Positions 9,096 to 18,399 are shown, counted from the first letter of the stretch. The stretch is DNA of 64,000 nt from Alphaproteobacteria bacterium (GCA_005884685.1 VBAH01000072.1:1-64000); one strand, 5' to 3'. Translations and numbers: made by a program. The notes: a model not told the origin generated them from the letters alone.

Positions 9096-10787
9096 CTAGC
9101 GCCGCGCTTTCTTGATCGAGAGCCCGGTTTCCTCCGAAATCACGTCCGAATGCCCTGGGTCGCCATCCGGTTCGGGCACGCCGCGCAATAGCAGAAATTT
9201 CACCGAATGCGCGCCGTAGAGCTCGGCCGGAAACCTGATTTTCCCGTGGATGAGAAATTCGCCACGGCCGTTTTGTGTCAGCGCGCCGGATTGCACAAGC
9301 TGAATGAGACCGGCCTGTTGCGGCAGGACCTCATACGGCTCGGCCGGCTTGCTGGCGACGACATCCTTCGCATCGACCTCCACGACCCCGCCGGGCGAGT
9401 AGCTGTGAAGCTCGCTGACGAGGCTGCCGGAGGGCGTGCGGACGACGATGTTCCTAGTGTCGCCCTGGAGGCGCAACATACCGCCTTCCTTGACGATCAC
9501 GAGCTTCGTCTTGCCGCCGTCGCCTCGCGTGATCGCCTCGCCGGAGGGGACAACGAAGCCCGAGACTTCGTATCTCGCCGCGATGACCGAAGGCTCACGG
9601 CCGATTTCCCGGCGCAGCGCCCCGATCGCGGTCGCCGCCTGAATGGACGGGATTTCGGTGAAATATCCGACGCAGCCGGGCCGGCGCAGAAAGGTGACGC
9701 GCTCGGCCGCAATTCCAGTCACACCCACGAGCGGCAGTTGGTCTCTCAGGCCTGAGTTCGGCCCTGTGTTGTTGCCGGCGAGCACCAGCCTTTCGATGCG
9801 CCCGGCAGCGCCCTGAACACGCCAGATCGTCGGCCGGAACGACGCCAGGACCAGATAAATCGGCGCTTCGCCCGGCTGCACCGTGATCGTGCCGGTCCCG
9901 ACGGCGACATCCTGCGACCCGATGGTCGTGGTCGAAAGAGCATCCGCTTGATAGGCCGACAGAAGCACCAACGTGGCGTGCTCGGAAGCGCTCGGCATTG
10001 CGCAGGCTGCTTGCTCGCGCGCAAGCTTTTCCTGCTCCTCCTGCTGGCGCTGCCGGGCAGCCTCGTCACGTGGACGGCTCACTTGCGATGCGGTGATCTG
10101 GCCCGTGCCGATGCGGTAGGCATCGAGCTCCTCCTTGCTGACGACATCGTCTCCGTCGGTATCGACCCCCCGGAAAATCGCCGTCGCCGCCGCATTGAAC
10201 TCCTCGAGAGTCGTCTTGCCGTCACCGTCTTTGTCCATCCCGAGGACCATCCGCACGGTCGGCTCGAACGGATTTACCGCGGTCGCAGATCGTCTCGCGT
10301 GGGCGAGCATCTCCGCGAACTCAATGCGTCCGTCCCCGTCGATGTCGGCCTGCATCCGGCGAGCAACCGCGGCGTCGACCGCCTTCTGCATGGCCTCTTC
10401 GCTTTGCGCCACGGCGCCGGCGAGCGATCGCCTCGCGCGCCCGTTGCGCGTCTCGATTTCAACGATCTCATCCCGCGTCACCACGCCGTCGCCGTTGATG
10501 TCATAGCGCAGCAACTCGGCGACGATGTTCGCGCGTGCGCCCATTGCGGTCTGGACGGCAAACCATTCGATGTCGTCGGCCGAAACGACGCCGTCGACAT
10601 TCGCGTCGGCGATGCGAAACAGGTTGCGGGCCTGCTCCAGAAAGTGCGGCAGCCGCGTCCCCGGATTGATCAGCCGGGTTAACTGGATTGCCGGGTCGGG
10701 CGCAGCCGGCTGCCGTGGCTGAGCAATCGCAGGCAGAACCAGCGCCGACTGGACCGCAATCGCGAGGACAAGGCTGCGCACGCGCAT
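9096..10787 (-). CDS. Secreted multi-EF-hand calcium-binding protein
   Basis: A 563-residue exported protein with a signal peptide ending near LPAIAQ. Five canonical EF-hand loops lie in the first 225 residues: DANVDGVVSADD (61), DINGDGVVTRDE (96), DIDGDGRIEFAE (148), DKDGDGKTTLEE (185) and DTDGDDVVSKEE (209). A Gln/Glu-rich linker follows. Then comes a C-terminal region of about 300 residues that I do not recognise, with predicted beta strands and few cysteines. The ATG at 10787 follows a strong CGGAGGTGTC site. Calcium binding is well supported; the function of the C-terminal part is unknown. Confidence 0.85.
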   Translation of the reverse strand: MRVRSLVLAIAVQSALVLPAIAQPRQPAAPDPAIQLTRLINPGTRLPHFLEQARNLFRIADANVDGVVSADDIEWFAVQTAMGARANIVAELLRYDINGDGVVTRDEIVEIETRNGRARRSLAGAVAQSEEAMQKAVDAAVARRMQADIDGDGRIEFAEMLAHARRSATAVNPFEPTVRMVLGMDKDGDGKTTLEEFNAAATAIFRGVDTDGDDVVSKEELDAYRIGTGQITASQVSRPRDEAARQRQQEEQEKLAREQAACAMPSASEHATLVLLSAYQADALSTTTIGSQDVAVGTGTITVQPGEAPIYLVLASFRPTIWRVQGAAGRIERLVLAGNNTGPNSGLRDQLPLVGVTGIAAERVTFLRRPGCVGYFTEIPSIQAATAIGALRREIGREPSVIAARYEVSGFVVPSGEAITRGDGGKTKLVIVKEGGMLRLQGDTRNIVVRTPSGSLVSELHSYSPGGVVEVDAKDVVASKPAEPYEVLPQQAGLIQLVQSGALTQNGRGEFLIHGKIRFPAELYGAHSVKFLLLRGVPEPDGDPGHSDVISEETGLSIKKARR

Positions 10788-11027
10788 GACACCTCCGGGT
10801 GACGCCCTGCAAGGTCGCAGTAAATCGCTGCCAAATCATGACTTCGCCTCGCACGAAACCGCGGACCGGGCTGCGGCGCCTCCGCATGGTAACTTTCGCG
10901 GAAATCCGCGACGGAGATTTCGCCCGATCCCGCCGCACGACGGCCGCCCCCGTCTCTCGACTGGCTCGATTTGCCATGACCATCAATGTGCTAGAGTGCA
11001 GGGCCACGAGCCACCCGGACGACACCC

Positions 11028-11933
11028 ATGCAGCAATTCGACCGCTCGAAAGAAGACCTCGGCAATTCGATCCACCTCGAGCATGTCAACGTGCAAGTGC
11101 CGGACCAGCGGCTCGCGCAACTGTTCTATGCGGCCGGCCTCGGGCTCACGCGCGATCCCTACCTGATGGTCGCCGACACCAACATGTGGATCAATGTCGG
11201 GCGCAGCCAATTCCATCTGCCGACCGGCAAGGCGCAGGTCGTGCGCGGCCATACCGGGCTGGTGATCGAGGGCCGCGCGGCGCTGCTCGACCGGCTGACG
11301 CGCGTACGCGCCAAGCTTGCCGACACGAAATTCTCGTTTGCCGAGCACAACGACTACGTCGAGGCGATCTGCCCGTGGGGCAATCGCATGCGCTGCTACG
11401 AGCCGGATGCCGCGCGCTTCGGGCGCATCAGGCTCGGGATTCCTTACGTGGAATTCGACGTGCCGGTCGGCAGCGCGAAACGCATCGCTGATTTTTATCC
11501 CGCGATCTTCGGCACGCCGGCGCAGGTGCAGAACGGCGACGGCACCATGGCGCGCACCCTGATGGGCAAGGACCAGTATCTGCAATTCCGCGAGACCGAC
11601 GCGCCGCAGCCGGAGTTCGACGGCCATCACGTGCAGATGTACATCGCGAATTTCTCAGGGCCTTACGCCAAGCTGAAGCAGCGCGGGCTGATCTCGGTCG
11701 AGGACAACCAGTATCAGTACCGCTTCCGGGACATCGTCGACCTCGACAACGGAAATGTCTTGTGGTCGGTCGAGCACGAAGTGCGCAGCGTGACGCATCC
11801 GATGTATCTGCGCCCGCTCGTCAACCGCAATCCGGCGACGAGCAACCAGAACTACGCCAACGGCTACGATGCGGCGCTCTGGGCGATGGACCCGGCCGAA
11901 TATGACCCCCGCGACATGCGGCCGCGGAACTAG
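11028..11933 (+). CDS. VOC (glyoxalase/dioxygenase fold) family protein
   Basis: 301 residues with two related halves. Each begins with a strand carrying a metal-ligand-like motif: IHLEHVNVQVPD near the N-terminus and IPYVEFDVPVG near residue 145. The spacing and DGHHVQMYI in the second half fit the paired beta-alpha-beta-beta-beta units of the vicinal-oxygen-chelate fold. Such proteins are dioxygenases, isomerases or resistance proteins; which one cannot be told here. The start is the ATG at 11028 with only a weak GGAC upstream. The neighbouring NTF2-like gene begins 48 bases downstream on the same strand. Confidence 0.75.
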   Translation: MQQFDRSKEDLGNSIHLEHVNVQVPDQRLAQLFYAAGLGLTRDPYLMVADTNMWINVGRSQFHLPTGKAQVVRGHTGLVIEGRAALLDRLTRVRAKLADTKFSFAEHNDYVEAICPWGNRMRCYEPDAARFGRIRLGIPYVEFDVPVGSAKRIADFYPAIFGTPAQVQNGDGTMARTLMGKDQYLQFRETDAPQPEFDGHHVQMYIANFSGPYAKLKQRGLISVEDNQYQYRFRDIVDLDNGNVLWSVEHEVRSVTHPMYLRPLVNRNPATSNQNYANGYDAALWAMDPAEYDPRDMRPRN

Positions 11934-11980
11934 GGCACGTGCAAGGAAATAGAACGCGAACCAGAAAACGGGAGGAAACA

Positions 11981-12430
11981 ATGAATATCGATCGCCGTCA
12001 GATGGCTTTGCCGGCTCTTGCGATTGGGTTTCTTGGCCTTGCTCCCGCCTTTGCGGCTTCAGCCGACGAAGAAGCTGTCACAAAAAAGGTAGAAGCATTC
12101 CGCGCCGCTCAGGTCGCGGCCGACGCGAAAGCATTCGACGCGCTGTGCGCGGCGGAACTGAGCTACAGCCACTCCGATGGCCGGGTCGAGGACAAGGCGG
12201 TCTTCATCGCCAACGCTACCAACGGGAAATCGAAGTGGCTGTCGCTCAAGTACGAGGACCCGAAAATTCGCGTAGTCGGCGATGCCGCGATCGTGCGCTT
12301 TCACTGGCTCGGAGAACAAGAGGCCGTCGCCGACGGCAAGAAAAGCTCAACCAATCTGCACATCCTGATGAACTGGCAAAAGCAGGGCGCGGACTGGAAG
12401 CTGCTGTCCCGCGCGGCGACCAAGCTTTGA
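11981..12430 (+). CDS. Exported NTF2-like (DUF4440-type) protein
   Basis: 149 residues. The N-terminus, MNIDRRQMALPALAIG followed by an Ala-rich region, looks like a Tat-type export signal. The mature part (EAVTKKVEAFRAAQVAADA ... ELSYSHSDGRVEDK ... VVGDAAIVRFHWLG) fits the cone-shaped SnoaL/NTF2 fold of DUF4440 proteins. The ATG at 11981 has a strong GGGAGGAAACA site; a longer frame upstream is less likely. The fold is found in enzymes and ligand-binding proteins alike, so no activity is assigned. It probably shares a transcript with the VOC gene just upstream. Confidence 0.75.
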   Translation: MNIDRRQMALPALAIGFLGLAPAFAASADEEAVTKKVEAFRAAQVAADAKAFDALCAAELSYSHSDGRVEDKAVFIANATNGKSKWLSLKYEDPKIRVVGDAAIVRFHWLGEQEAVADGKKSSTNLHILMNWQKQGADWKLLSRAATKL

Positions 12431-12533
12431 CCACGCGGCATGCGGCCACGGACTTGACCGGCCGGTACACCTCTGGCCTTTTTACAACCAGGCCGGTTAC
12501 CATCTGCTCGTCTCGGGATTGAGGGAGCGGCGG

Positions 12534-13598
12534 ATGCGCGTCAAGCTTGCCACACTGATTATCGTTGGAGCCTTCGGCCTATCGGCTCCCGCGCTTGCAT
12601 GGGACTATCCCGGCCATCGCATTGTCGGCGCGATTGCGGATGGCGTGCTGCAGCAGCACTACCCGCACACCTACAAACGCGTCAGCGACCTGCTCGAAAT
12701 CAAGCGCCCCGGCGACCTATGGCAAAAGCGCACCTTGCGCGAGGTCGCGGTGTTTCCCGATTGCGCCAAGAAAGGCAATGAAGCCTATTGCGGGCGCCCC
12801 TCTTCGGAGGAAGAGCTCAGCTACGCGGAGCACAATCCGCAGAACGACAAGTTTCACTACACCGACGTTCCGCTGCAGCAGCCGAAATACCAGGTTGGCC
12901 TCGCGGGCACCGAGGACACCGATGTCGTGCATATGATCGGCTTCCTCGTGGAGTATCTGCGAACGGTGGGCGACGCGCCGCCGACGAGGCCGCAGAAAAA
13001 GGGCGTCAGGCTCACCGATACCGAGGCCATCTGGCTGCTGGCTCATCTGGTCGGCGACATTCATCAGCCGCTGCATGTCGGCGCAAAGTATTACGACAAG
13101 ACCTGTGTGACGAGCGTCGATCCGAACACGGTCGGCGGATTGGCGAATGTCGCGCAGACCGTGGGCGGAAACCTGATCTACATCGCGCCGAAGGCGCCGA
13201 TCGTGCCGCCCGCCGGCAACCTGCACCTGTTCTGGGACAGCACGACGGTACTGCGGGCGATGAAGATGTCGGGACAGCTCGGCAACGAGCAGGAATACGC
13301 CAAGGCGCTCGCCGGCAGCCCGCCGACCGGGTGGGACAATATGACGGATCCCGCCGAGAAATGGGCGGAGCAATGGGCGACCGAGATCATGCCACGCGCA
13401 ACCGAAGCGCACGATCGCCTGACGATCACCAAGGGCCCCAAGCCGTCTCCGTTCTTCGCTACCGGCGGCTGCACCTGGGAGACGACAGTGGACGACGGCT
13501 ATCAGGATTGGGCCGCAAAGGTCGCCGAGGAACAAGTCAAGAAGGCGGGCTTCCGGCTCGCGGCGCTGCTGGTCGCGATCTTCCCCAACAAGCCATAG
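12534..13598 (+). CDS. S1/P1 family secreted nuclease
   Basis: A 354-residue exported zinc nuclease that degrades single-stranded nucleic acids or 3'-nucleotides. Signal cleavage after PALA would leave WDYPGH at the mature N-terminus. That supplies the Trp-1 amine and His-6 that bind zinc in nuclease P1. Further family ligands are visible in HLVGDIHQPLHVG and NLHLFWD. The protein is longer than fungal P1 (about 270 residues), with extra segments typical of bacterial homologs. The ATG at 12534 is preceded by GAGGGAGCGGCGG. It may help scavenge phosphate or nucleosides from outside nucleic acid, which fits the phosphate island nearby but is inference. Confidence 0.92.
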   Translation: MRVKLATLIIVGAFGLSAPALAWDYPGHRIVGAIADGVLQQHYPHTYKRVSDLLEIKRPGDLWQKRTLREVAVFPDCAKKGNEAYCGRPSSEEELSYAEHNPQNDKFHYTDVPLQQPKYQVGLAGTEDTDVVHMIGFLVEYLRTVGDAPPTRPQKKGVRLTDTEAIWLLAHLVGDIHQPLHVGAKYYDKTCVTSVDPNTVGGLANVAQTVGGNLIYIAPKAPIVPPAGNLHLFWDSTTVLRAMKMSGQLGNEQEYAKALAGSPPTGWDNMTDPAEKWAEQWATEIMPRATEAHDRLTITKGPKPSPFFATGGCTWETTVDDGYQDWAAKVAEEQVKKAGFRLAALLVAIFPNKP

Positions 13599-13624
13599 CG
13601 CGCCTCCACGGCGTGGCGGCGGCC

Positions 13625-13975
13625 CTACTTCGCCGCCACCACCATGATCTCGACGTGATAGCCGGGCGCGGCGAGCTTCGCCTCGACGGTGGCGCGCGCC
13701 GGCGTGTTGCCGGGCGACACCCAGGCATCCCACACGGCGTTCATCTCGGCGAACTTCGCCATATCGGTGATCCAGATGTTGGCCGACAGCAGCTTCGACT
13801 TGTCGGTGCCGGCCTGCGCCAGATAGCCGTCGATGGATTTGAGAACATCCTGCGTCTGTTCGGTCATGCTCTTGCCCGACGCGTTCCGCGCCACCACGCC
13901 GGCGAGATAAACCGTGTTGCCGTGGATGACGACCTGGCTCATGCGCGGGCCGACTTCCTTGCGGTCAATGCTCAT
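13625..13975 (-). CDS. RidA family enamine/imine deaminase
   Basis: 116 residues, the usual RidA/YjgF length. These small trimeric enzymes hydrolyse reactive enamines and imines released by PLP enzymes. The family Arg lies in TPARATVEAKLA; VVIHGNTVYLAGVV and EMNAVWDAWV are also typical. The start chosen is the ATG at 13975 (GGGAGC upstream), giving the family N-terminus. Upstream on the same strand, past a palindromic repeat, are an enolase-superfamily enzyme and a PLP-fold enzyme. That would suit a RidA role in clearing an enamine by-product, which is inference. Confidence 0.9.
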   Translation of the reverse strand: MSIDRKEVGPRMSQVVIHGNTVYLAGVVARNASGKSMTEQTQDVLKSIDGYLAQAGTDKSKLLSANIWITDMAKFAEMNAVWDAWVSPGNTPARATVEAKLAAPGYHVEIMVVAAK

Positions 13976-14019
13976 TGGCTTTGCTCCCGTTGTGTTTGAG
14001 TGTCTCATATACCCGGATC

Positions 14020-14152
14020 GTCATGCCCCGCGAAAGCGGGGCATCCAGTAATCGCAGAGAACGACTACGTCGCTCGCACGGCGTCTGCTGGGTCGCCCGC
14101 TGGAGCCTGTCATCGGGCCGCGCTTCGCGCGGACCCGTTGGCGGGCGATGAC
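14020..14152. repeat. Intergenic palindromic repeat, GTCAT family (copy 2)
   Basis: Begins GTCATGCCCCGCGAAAGCGG, whose CCCCGC-gaaa-GCGGGG forms a tight hairpin, and ends GCGGGCGATGAC. An inner hairpin (CCGCGCttcGCGCGG) lies near 14119-14133. It fills the gap between the RidA gene and the enolase-superfamily gene and carries no coding frame of note. Confidence 0.65.
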
Positions 14153-14161
14153 GACGCAGAG

Positions 14162-15250
14162 TTACGCGCGAAAGTTTGCCAGCAGTTCTTCGTCCGGCTC
14201 GGGGCCAAGCCCCGGCACATCCGGAATTCGCACCGAGCCGTTCTCGATCGGTACGCTCGACGCATAAGGCACGTGGGCGAGGTCGCAGAAGAAGCGCTCG
14301 AGCGCGACCTCTTTCTCCTTCGCCGCCAGAATGTGCAAGGTTGCGAGATAGCCCGGGCCGAAATACGGCGCGTGCGGCACGCAGGTGGCGCCGCTCTCCT
14401 CCGCGCGCCGGCAAATCTCCCATTGATTGGTGAGGCCGTTCTTCACCGCGCTCGGCTGCAGGTAATCGATGCCGGCCGCGGCGAGCCGCTCGAATTCGAG
14501 CGTGCCGGTCGCGTTCTCGCCCGCAGCCAGTGGAACGCCGGTCGCCTTACGCAGCGCGCCCAACGAGTCGACATCCTCGGCCGGCCAGATCGGCTCCTCG
14601 ACCCACAAAGGATCGTATTGTTTCATCGCCGCCACGGCATCGTAGGCCGCCTCGGGCAGCCACGCGCAATTGGTGTCGACCATGATCGGAATCTGCGGCC
14701 CGGTCGTTTCGCGCGACGCCGCCACGGCCTCCGTGGTCTTCTCGTGCAGCTTGATCTGGCGGTAGCCGCGCTCCAGTGCGCGCGCGGTGTTGCGCTTCAC
14801 GTGCTCGATGTTGCCGCCGTACGCAATGAGCGAGGCATAGACCTCGACGCGCTCGCGTTTCTTTTCTCCAAGCAGTGCGTGCACCGGCACGCCTGCGAGC
14901 TTGCCGCGCAAGTCCCACAGCGCGATGTCGAGCCCGGCGAGCGCGTAGAGGTAGGGGCCGGAGCGGCCGAAATTATGCAGCGCGCGCTCGAGCCGCGCGA
15001 AGATTTGCCGATCGTTCACGTCCTGCCCGACGCTGAGCGGCGCGATCCAGTGCTCGAGCGCAGCCTGCGTCGCCTGCCAGCCGCCCCAGAACGCCTCGCC
15101 CCAGCCGACGAGGCCGTTGCTCGCGGTGACGCGCACCAGCAGGCAATCCATCGTCTCGCGCGCGATGCCGCCGAACTTCGGCTTCGGTGCCCAGTGGTCG
15201 TACGGGATGCGCAGCGCGATGGCATCGACGCGCTCGATCGTGACACTCAT
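14162..15250 (-). CDS. Mandelate racemase/muconate lactonizing enzyme family protein
   Basis: A 362-residue enolase-superfamily enzyme with a capping domain (1-130) and a metal-binding barrel. Metal ligands are Asp192 (VDTNCAW), Glu218/219 (WVEEPIWP) and Glu245 (AAGENATG). Where many members have a KxK base motif, this one has K167-L-H169 (QIKLHEK). Members abstract the alpha-proton of a carboxylate, as sugar-acid dehydratases or racemases; the substrate is not predictable here. The ATG at 15250 overlaps the stop of the upstream aminotransferase-fold gene (ATGA), so the two are translationally coupled and probably act on related substrates. Confidence 0.9.
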   Translation of the reverse strand: MSVTIERVDAIALRIPYDHWAPKPKFGGIARETMDCLLVRVTASNGLVGWGEAFWGGWQATQAALEHWIAPLSVGQDVNDRQIFARLERALHNFGRSGPYLYALAGLDIALWDLRGKLAGVPVHALLGEKKRERVEVYASLIAYGGNIEHVKRNTARALERGYRQIKLHEKTTEAVAASRETTGPQIPIMVDTNCAWLPEAAYDAVAAMKQYDPLWVEEPIWPAEDVDSLGALRKATGVPLAAGENATGTLEFERLAAAGIDYLQPSAVKNGLTNQWEICRRAEESGATCVPHAPYFGPGYLATLHILAAKEKEVALERFFCDLAHVPYASSVPIENGSVRIPDVPGLGPEPDEELLANFRA

Positions 15251-16398
15251 GTGAGCGCGCTCTTCAGCGCCGCGGCGAAGCGATCCACATCGGCTTCGTC
15301 GTTGTAGACGTGCGGCGCGACGCGCATGCGCCCGAGCCTGGCCGCGACATAGATCTGCTGGTCGGCGAGCGCCGGGATCAAATTCTTCGGCATGCCGTCG
15401 GGAAAGCCGAGGCTGAGGATATGCGGCGCGCGGAAACGCTCGTCGAGGACTTGCACGGCGTTCGTGCCGTTCAGCCCATCCACGATCCGCCGCGTCAGCG
15501 CGGAGAGCCGTGCAACGACCGCCGCAGCGCCCCATTGCGCCATCATCTCCATGCCGATCGCCGCCATCTCCATCGAGATGAAATGATCGCGCTCGCCCAT
15601 GTCGAAACGGCGCGCGTCGGGCAGATAGCGCGTGTCGGCGAAGTACACCGGGTTCTCGGCCTTGACGTTGCGCCGGCCGAAGGAGGCTTGCTCGAGCGGC
15701 ACGCCTTCCTGGTGGCGCGGCGCGACATAGACGAACGCGCGGCCATAGGGGCCGAGCACCCATTTGTAGGTCGGGAAGATCAGGAAATCGGGATCGAGGG
15801 ACTTCACGTCCGTCGCGATCACGCCGACGCCATGCGTCGCGTCGACCAGCAGCGCCGCACCCTGCCGGCGCAAGGCGTCGCGGATCGCCTGCATGTCGAT
15901 GAGCCCGCCGTCCGACCAGTGGATCGAGGAGATCGAGGCGAGCGACACCGGGGCCGCGCCCGGCCGCTCGATCGCGTCGAGCACGGCCGAGGTCCAGTCG
16001 CCGTTTGCCGGCTGCGCGACCGTGTCGACCGTGAACCCCTGCGCGTCGGCGCGGGAGACCCATTCCAGCACCGGCGAGGTGTGGTCGTTCTGTAAAACGA
16101 GCACGCGCGAGCCGCGCGGGATCGTGAGCAGCTTTCCGGCAATCGCAACGCCGTATCCGACCGAGGAGACCAGCGCGACATCGTTGGCGTCGGCGCCGAT
16201 CAGAGCCGCCGCCGCCGTGCGCGCACGGTCATGCTGCTTCTCGTGGAAGTCGGGGCCGAGCTTCCACGGCTGGCCCTTGCGCGCGACCGCGGCACGGCCC
16301 GCCTCTTGCGTGGCGCGCGGCAGCGGGCTCCAGCCGGCGGCATTGAGATAGGCGACATCGGAGGGGATATCGAAGTGAGCGCGCTGTGAGGGAAGCAT
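15247..16398 (-). CDS. Aminotransferase class V-fold PLP enzyme
   Basis: 383 residues of the fold-type I PLP family that includes cysteine desulfurase and isopenicillin-N epimerase-like proteins. The PLP lysine is K212 in FPTYKWVLGP; Asp186 in LLVDATHG is the ring-nitrogen Asp. DHTSPVLEW and SSIHWSDG are also typical. The ATG at 16398 has an AGGAGCGCGTC site. It is the first gene of a coupled pair with the enolase-superfamily gene. It lacks the catalytic-Cys loop I would expect of a desulfurase, so an amino-acid or amino-sugar-acid substrate is more likely. The substrate is unknown. Confidence 0.88.
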   Translation of the reverse strand: MLPSQRAHFDIPSDVAYLNAAGWSPLPRATQEAGRAAVARKGQPWKLGPDFHEKQHDRARTAAAALIGADANDVALVSSVGYGVAIAGKLLTIPRGSRVLVLQNDHTSPVLEWVSRADAQGFTVDTVAQPANGDWTSAVLDAIERPGAAPVSLASISSIHWSDGGLIDMQAIRDALRRQGAALLVDATHGVGVIATDVKSLDPDFLIFPTYKWVLGPYGRAFVYVAPRHQEGVPLEQASFGRRNVKAENPVYFADTRYLPDARRFDMGERDHFISMEMAAIGMEMMAQWGAAAVVARLSALTRRIVDGLNGTNAVQVLDERFRAPHILSLGFPDGMPKNLIPALADQQIYVAARLGRMRVAPHVYNDEADVDRFAAALKSALT

Positions 16399-16473
16399 GA
16401 CGCGCTCCTAGCCGAGATCGTTGTTGAGAGGCAAGATGCGCTGCGCCGGATAGGCAAGTTAATCGCCGGACGC

Positions 16474-16626
16474 TCATTCTCGAATGGCCCCACCGAGCAG
16501 GTGGATTGCAAGGCGCCGCAATTTCAGCAGCGCCCAAACGAAGATCGTTACAACGCCGCCAAACAGCACGAAAAGCGCGCCAATCGAGACGAAGTACAAA
16601 AGCACGTGAGAAAAGAGCTGAAACAC
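16474..16626 (-). CDS. Possible small membrane protein, 50 residues
   Basis: In the 312-base gap between the Na/Pi cotransporter gene and the aminotransferase gene, a minus-strand frame starting at GTG 16626 reads FQLFSHVLLYFVSIGALFVL, then GGVVTIFVWALLKLRRL and a short end. That is one long or two close hydrophobic segments followed by a basic patch, a typical inner-membrane pattern. No ribosome site is visible before the GTG, and the frame stays open upstream to a stop near 16687. It may be a real small protein or a relic. Nothing else is seen in this gap. Confidence 0.3.
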   Translation of the reverse strand: MFQLFSHVLLYFVSIGALFVLFGGVVTIFVWALLKLRRLAIHLLGGAIRE

Positions 16627-16710
16627 CGATATGGCCCGAAGCGTTTCCAGATCACCGACCGTGCACGAGCCATGACTTGTTCAGCTCTTTTGCAGCATGG
16701 CGAAAGTCTC

Positions 16711-18399
16711 TCAAGGCGTGACGGGCCTCTCATTCGCCGTTCGTTCGGCTGCTGCTTCCCTGAGGCGACTTTCACGTAGCTCGCCGGCAACTTCCAGGAT
16801 CGGATAGGCGACTGAGGTGAGATGAGCGTTGATGCGTTTGAGATCGCGCATCACGTCGAGATGGATCGCGCTAGTTTCGATCGATTCCGGGCGCCCCTCG
16901 CGCAGCCGCGCGAAATGACTGTCGGCTGCCGCAAGCTCGGCCGCGCGCATTGTCGCTTTCTCGGCAAGCAGGCGGCGCGCCAGCGCCACATCGCGCGTTG
17001 CGAACACGTTGAAAGCAAGCCGCATGGTATCCATCACGCGGCCATGGAATTTGCGGATCTCCTCGAGTCCTTCGGCCGAGAAGGCATAGCGGTTCTTGAT
17101 CTTCTTGGCCGCGAGTTCCATCAGGTTCTTGTCGATGATGTCGCCGACATGCTCGAGGTTGGTTGTGAACGTGATGATCTCGACGTAGCGGCGGCTTTCC
17201 TCGTCCGTCATTTCCGCCTTCGAGACCTTGACCATGTAGAGCTTGATCGCCTCGTGCAGCGCATCGACGGCGTTGTCGGACTTCTCGACCTCTTTCATGA
17301 GTCTGGCGTCGGACTTCTCAAACACCACCAGCGCCTGACGCAGCATCTCGGTGACGCGGTCGCCCATGTGCAGCGTCTCGCGCATCGCGCAGCCAAGTGC
17401 CTCGGAGGGCGTGTCGAGCACGGTCGCGTCGAGATGCTTCGGCTCGGTCGACGCGGCGGTCTGTGCCAGATCGGGAAGCAGGCGGTCGGCGAGCTTTGCC
17501 ACCAGCGCGACCGCGGGCAGGAACAGCACCGCCACGGCGAGGTTGAACACGGTATGGAAGTTGATCGCGATGCGACCCGGATCGGGCTCGAGCAGCGCGA
17601 GCCACCCGGCGATCGGCTTCACCAGGAACAGCACCGGCAGGGCAACCGCGGCACGCATCATCAGATTGCCGAGTGGCACCCGGCGCGCGGCCGGCGCCAT
17701 GCCGGAGAGCGAGAGGAAGGGTGCCAATGCCCCTCCCACATTCGCACCGAGCACCAGCGCCAATGCGAGCGGCAGTGGCAGCGCCCCACCCGCCGCAAGC
17801 GACATCACCAGGAGAACGATCGCCAGCGAAGAATGTACCAGCCATGCGACGGCGATCGCTGCGAGGAAGCCCAGCAGCGGCTCGCCGGCAAGCCCGGTCA
17901 GCAGCGAGCGGAACAGCGGCGAATCGCGCAGCGGCGCCGAGGCGCTGCCGATGTGCACTAGCGCGAGCAGCATGAAGCCGAGTCCGATCAGGATGCGTGC
18001 GATGCCGCGCGCGCGGTCAGCTTCGGTCGACATGAACAACAACACGCCGAGTACGACCAGGACGGTCCACAGCCATTTGATATCGAACGAGAATGCCTGG
18101 GCGACAATGGCGGAGCCGACATCCGCGCCCAAAATCACCGCGAGAGCGATCGGCAGCGCAATCAGGCGGCGCGCCGCGAACGAGGCGAGCAGCATCGCGG
18201 TTGCGGTCGAGCTTTGCAGGATGCCGGTGACGCAGATGCCGGCGAAGAACGCGCCGAGGCGCGTGCGTGCATACGTCGAGATGGCCTTGCGCAGCGCCGT
18301 GCCGAAGGCACGGGTCATGCCGGTGCGCACCATGCGTACGCCCCAAAGCAGCAGCGCGACACTGCCGAGGAAGGTGGCGAATAGCTCGGTGCCCGACAT
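16711..18399 (-). CDS. Na/Pi cotransporter family protein with PhoU-like tail
   Basis: 562 residues. The N-terminal half holds about eight membrane helices with the two family repeats, GILQSSTATAM and LVHSSLAIVLL, which form the sodium/phosphate path. The C-terminal part (from about residue 335) is a helical PhoU-like domain (ETLHMGDRVTEMLRQAL; TTNLEHVGDIIDKNL). It imports phosphate or acts as a regulator of it. A longer frame begins at ATG 18462, but that ATG lies in a PHO box. The start is therefore placed at ATG 18399 (MSGTELFATFLGS), which also gives the family N-terminus. The ribosome site is weak. It is divergent from a secreted phosphoesterase. Confidence 0.92.
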   Translation of the reverse strand: MSGTELFATFLGSVALLLWGVRMVRTGMTRAFGTALRKAISTYARTRLGAFFAGICVTGILQSSTATAMLLASFAARRLIALPIALAVILGADVGSAIVAQAFSFDIKWLWTVLVVLGVLLFMSTEADRARGIARILIGLGFMLLALVHIGSASAPLRDSPLFRSLLTGLAGEPLLGFLAAIAVAWLVHSSLAIVLLVMSLAAGGALPLPLALALVLGANVGGALAPFLSLSGMAPAARRVPLGNLMMRAAVALPVLFLVKPIAGWLALLEPDPGRIAINFHTVFNLAVAVLFLPAVALVAKLADRLLPDLAQTAASTEPKHLDATVLDTPSEALGCAMRETLHMGDRVTEMLRQALVVFEKSDARLMKEVEKSDNAVDALHEAIKLYMVKVSKAEMTDEESRRYVEIITFTTNLEHVGDIIDKNLMELAAKKIKNRYAFSAEGLEEIRKFHGRVMDTMRLAFNVFATRDVALARRLLAEKATMRAAELAAADSHFARLREGRPESIETSAIHLDVMRDLKRINAHLTSVAYPILEVAGELRESRLREAAAERTANERPVTP

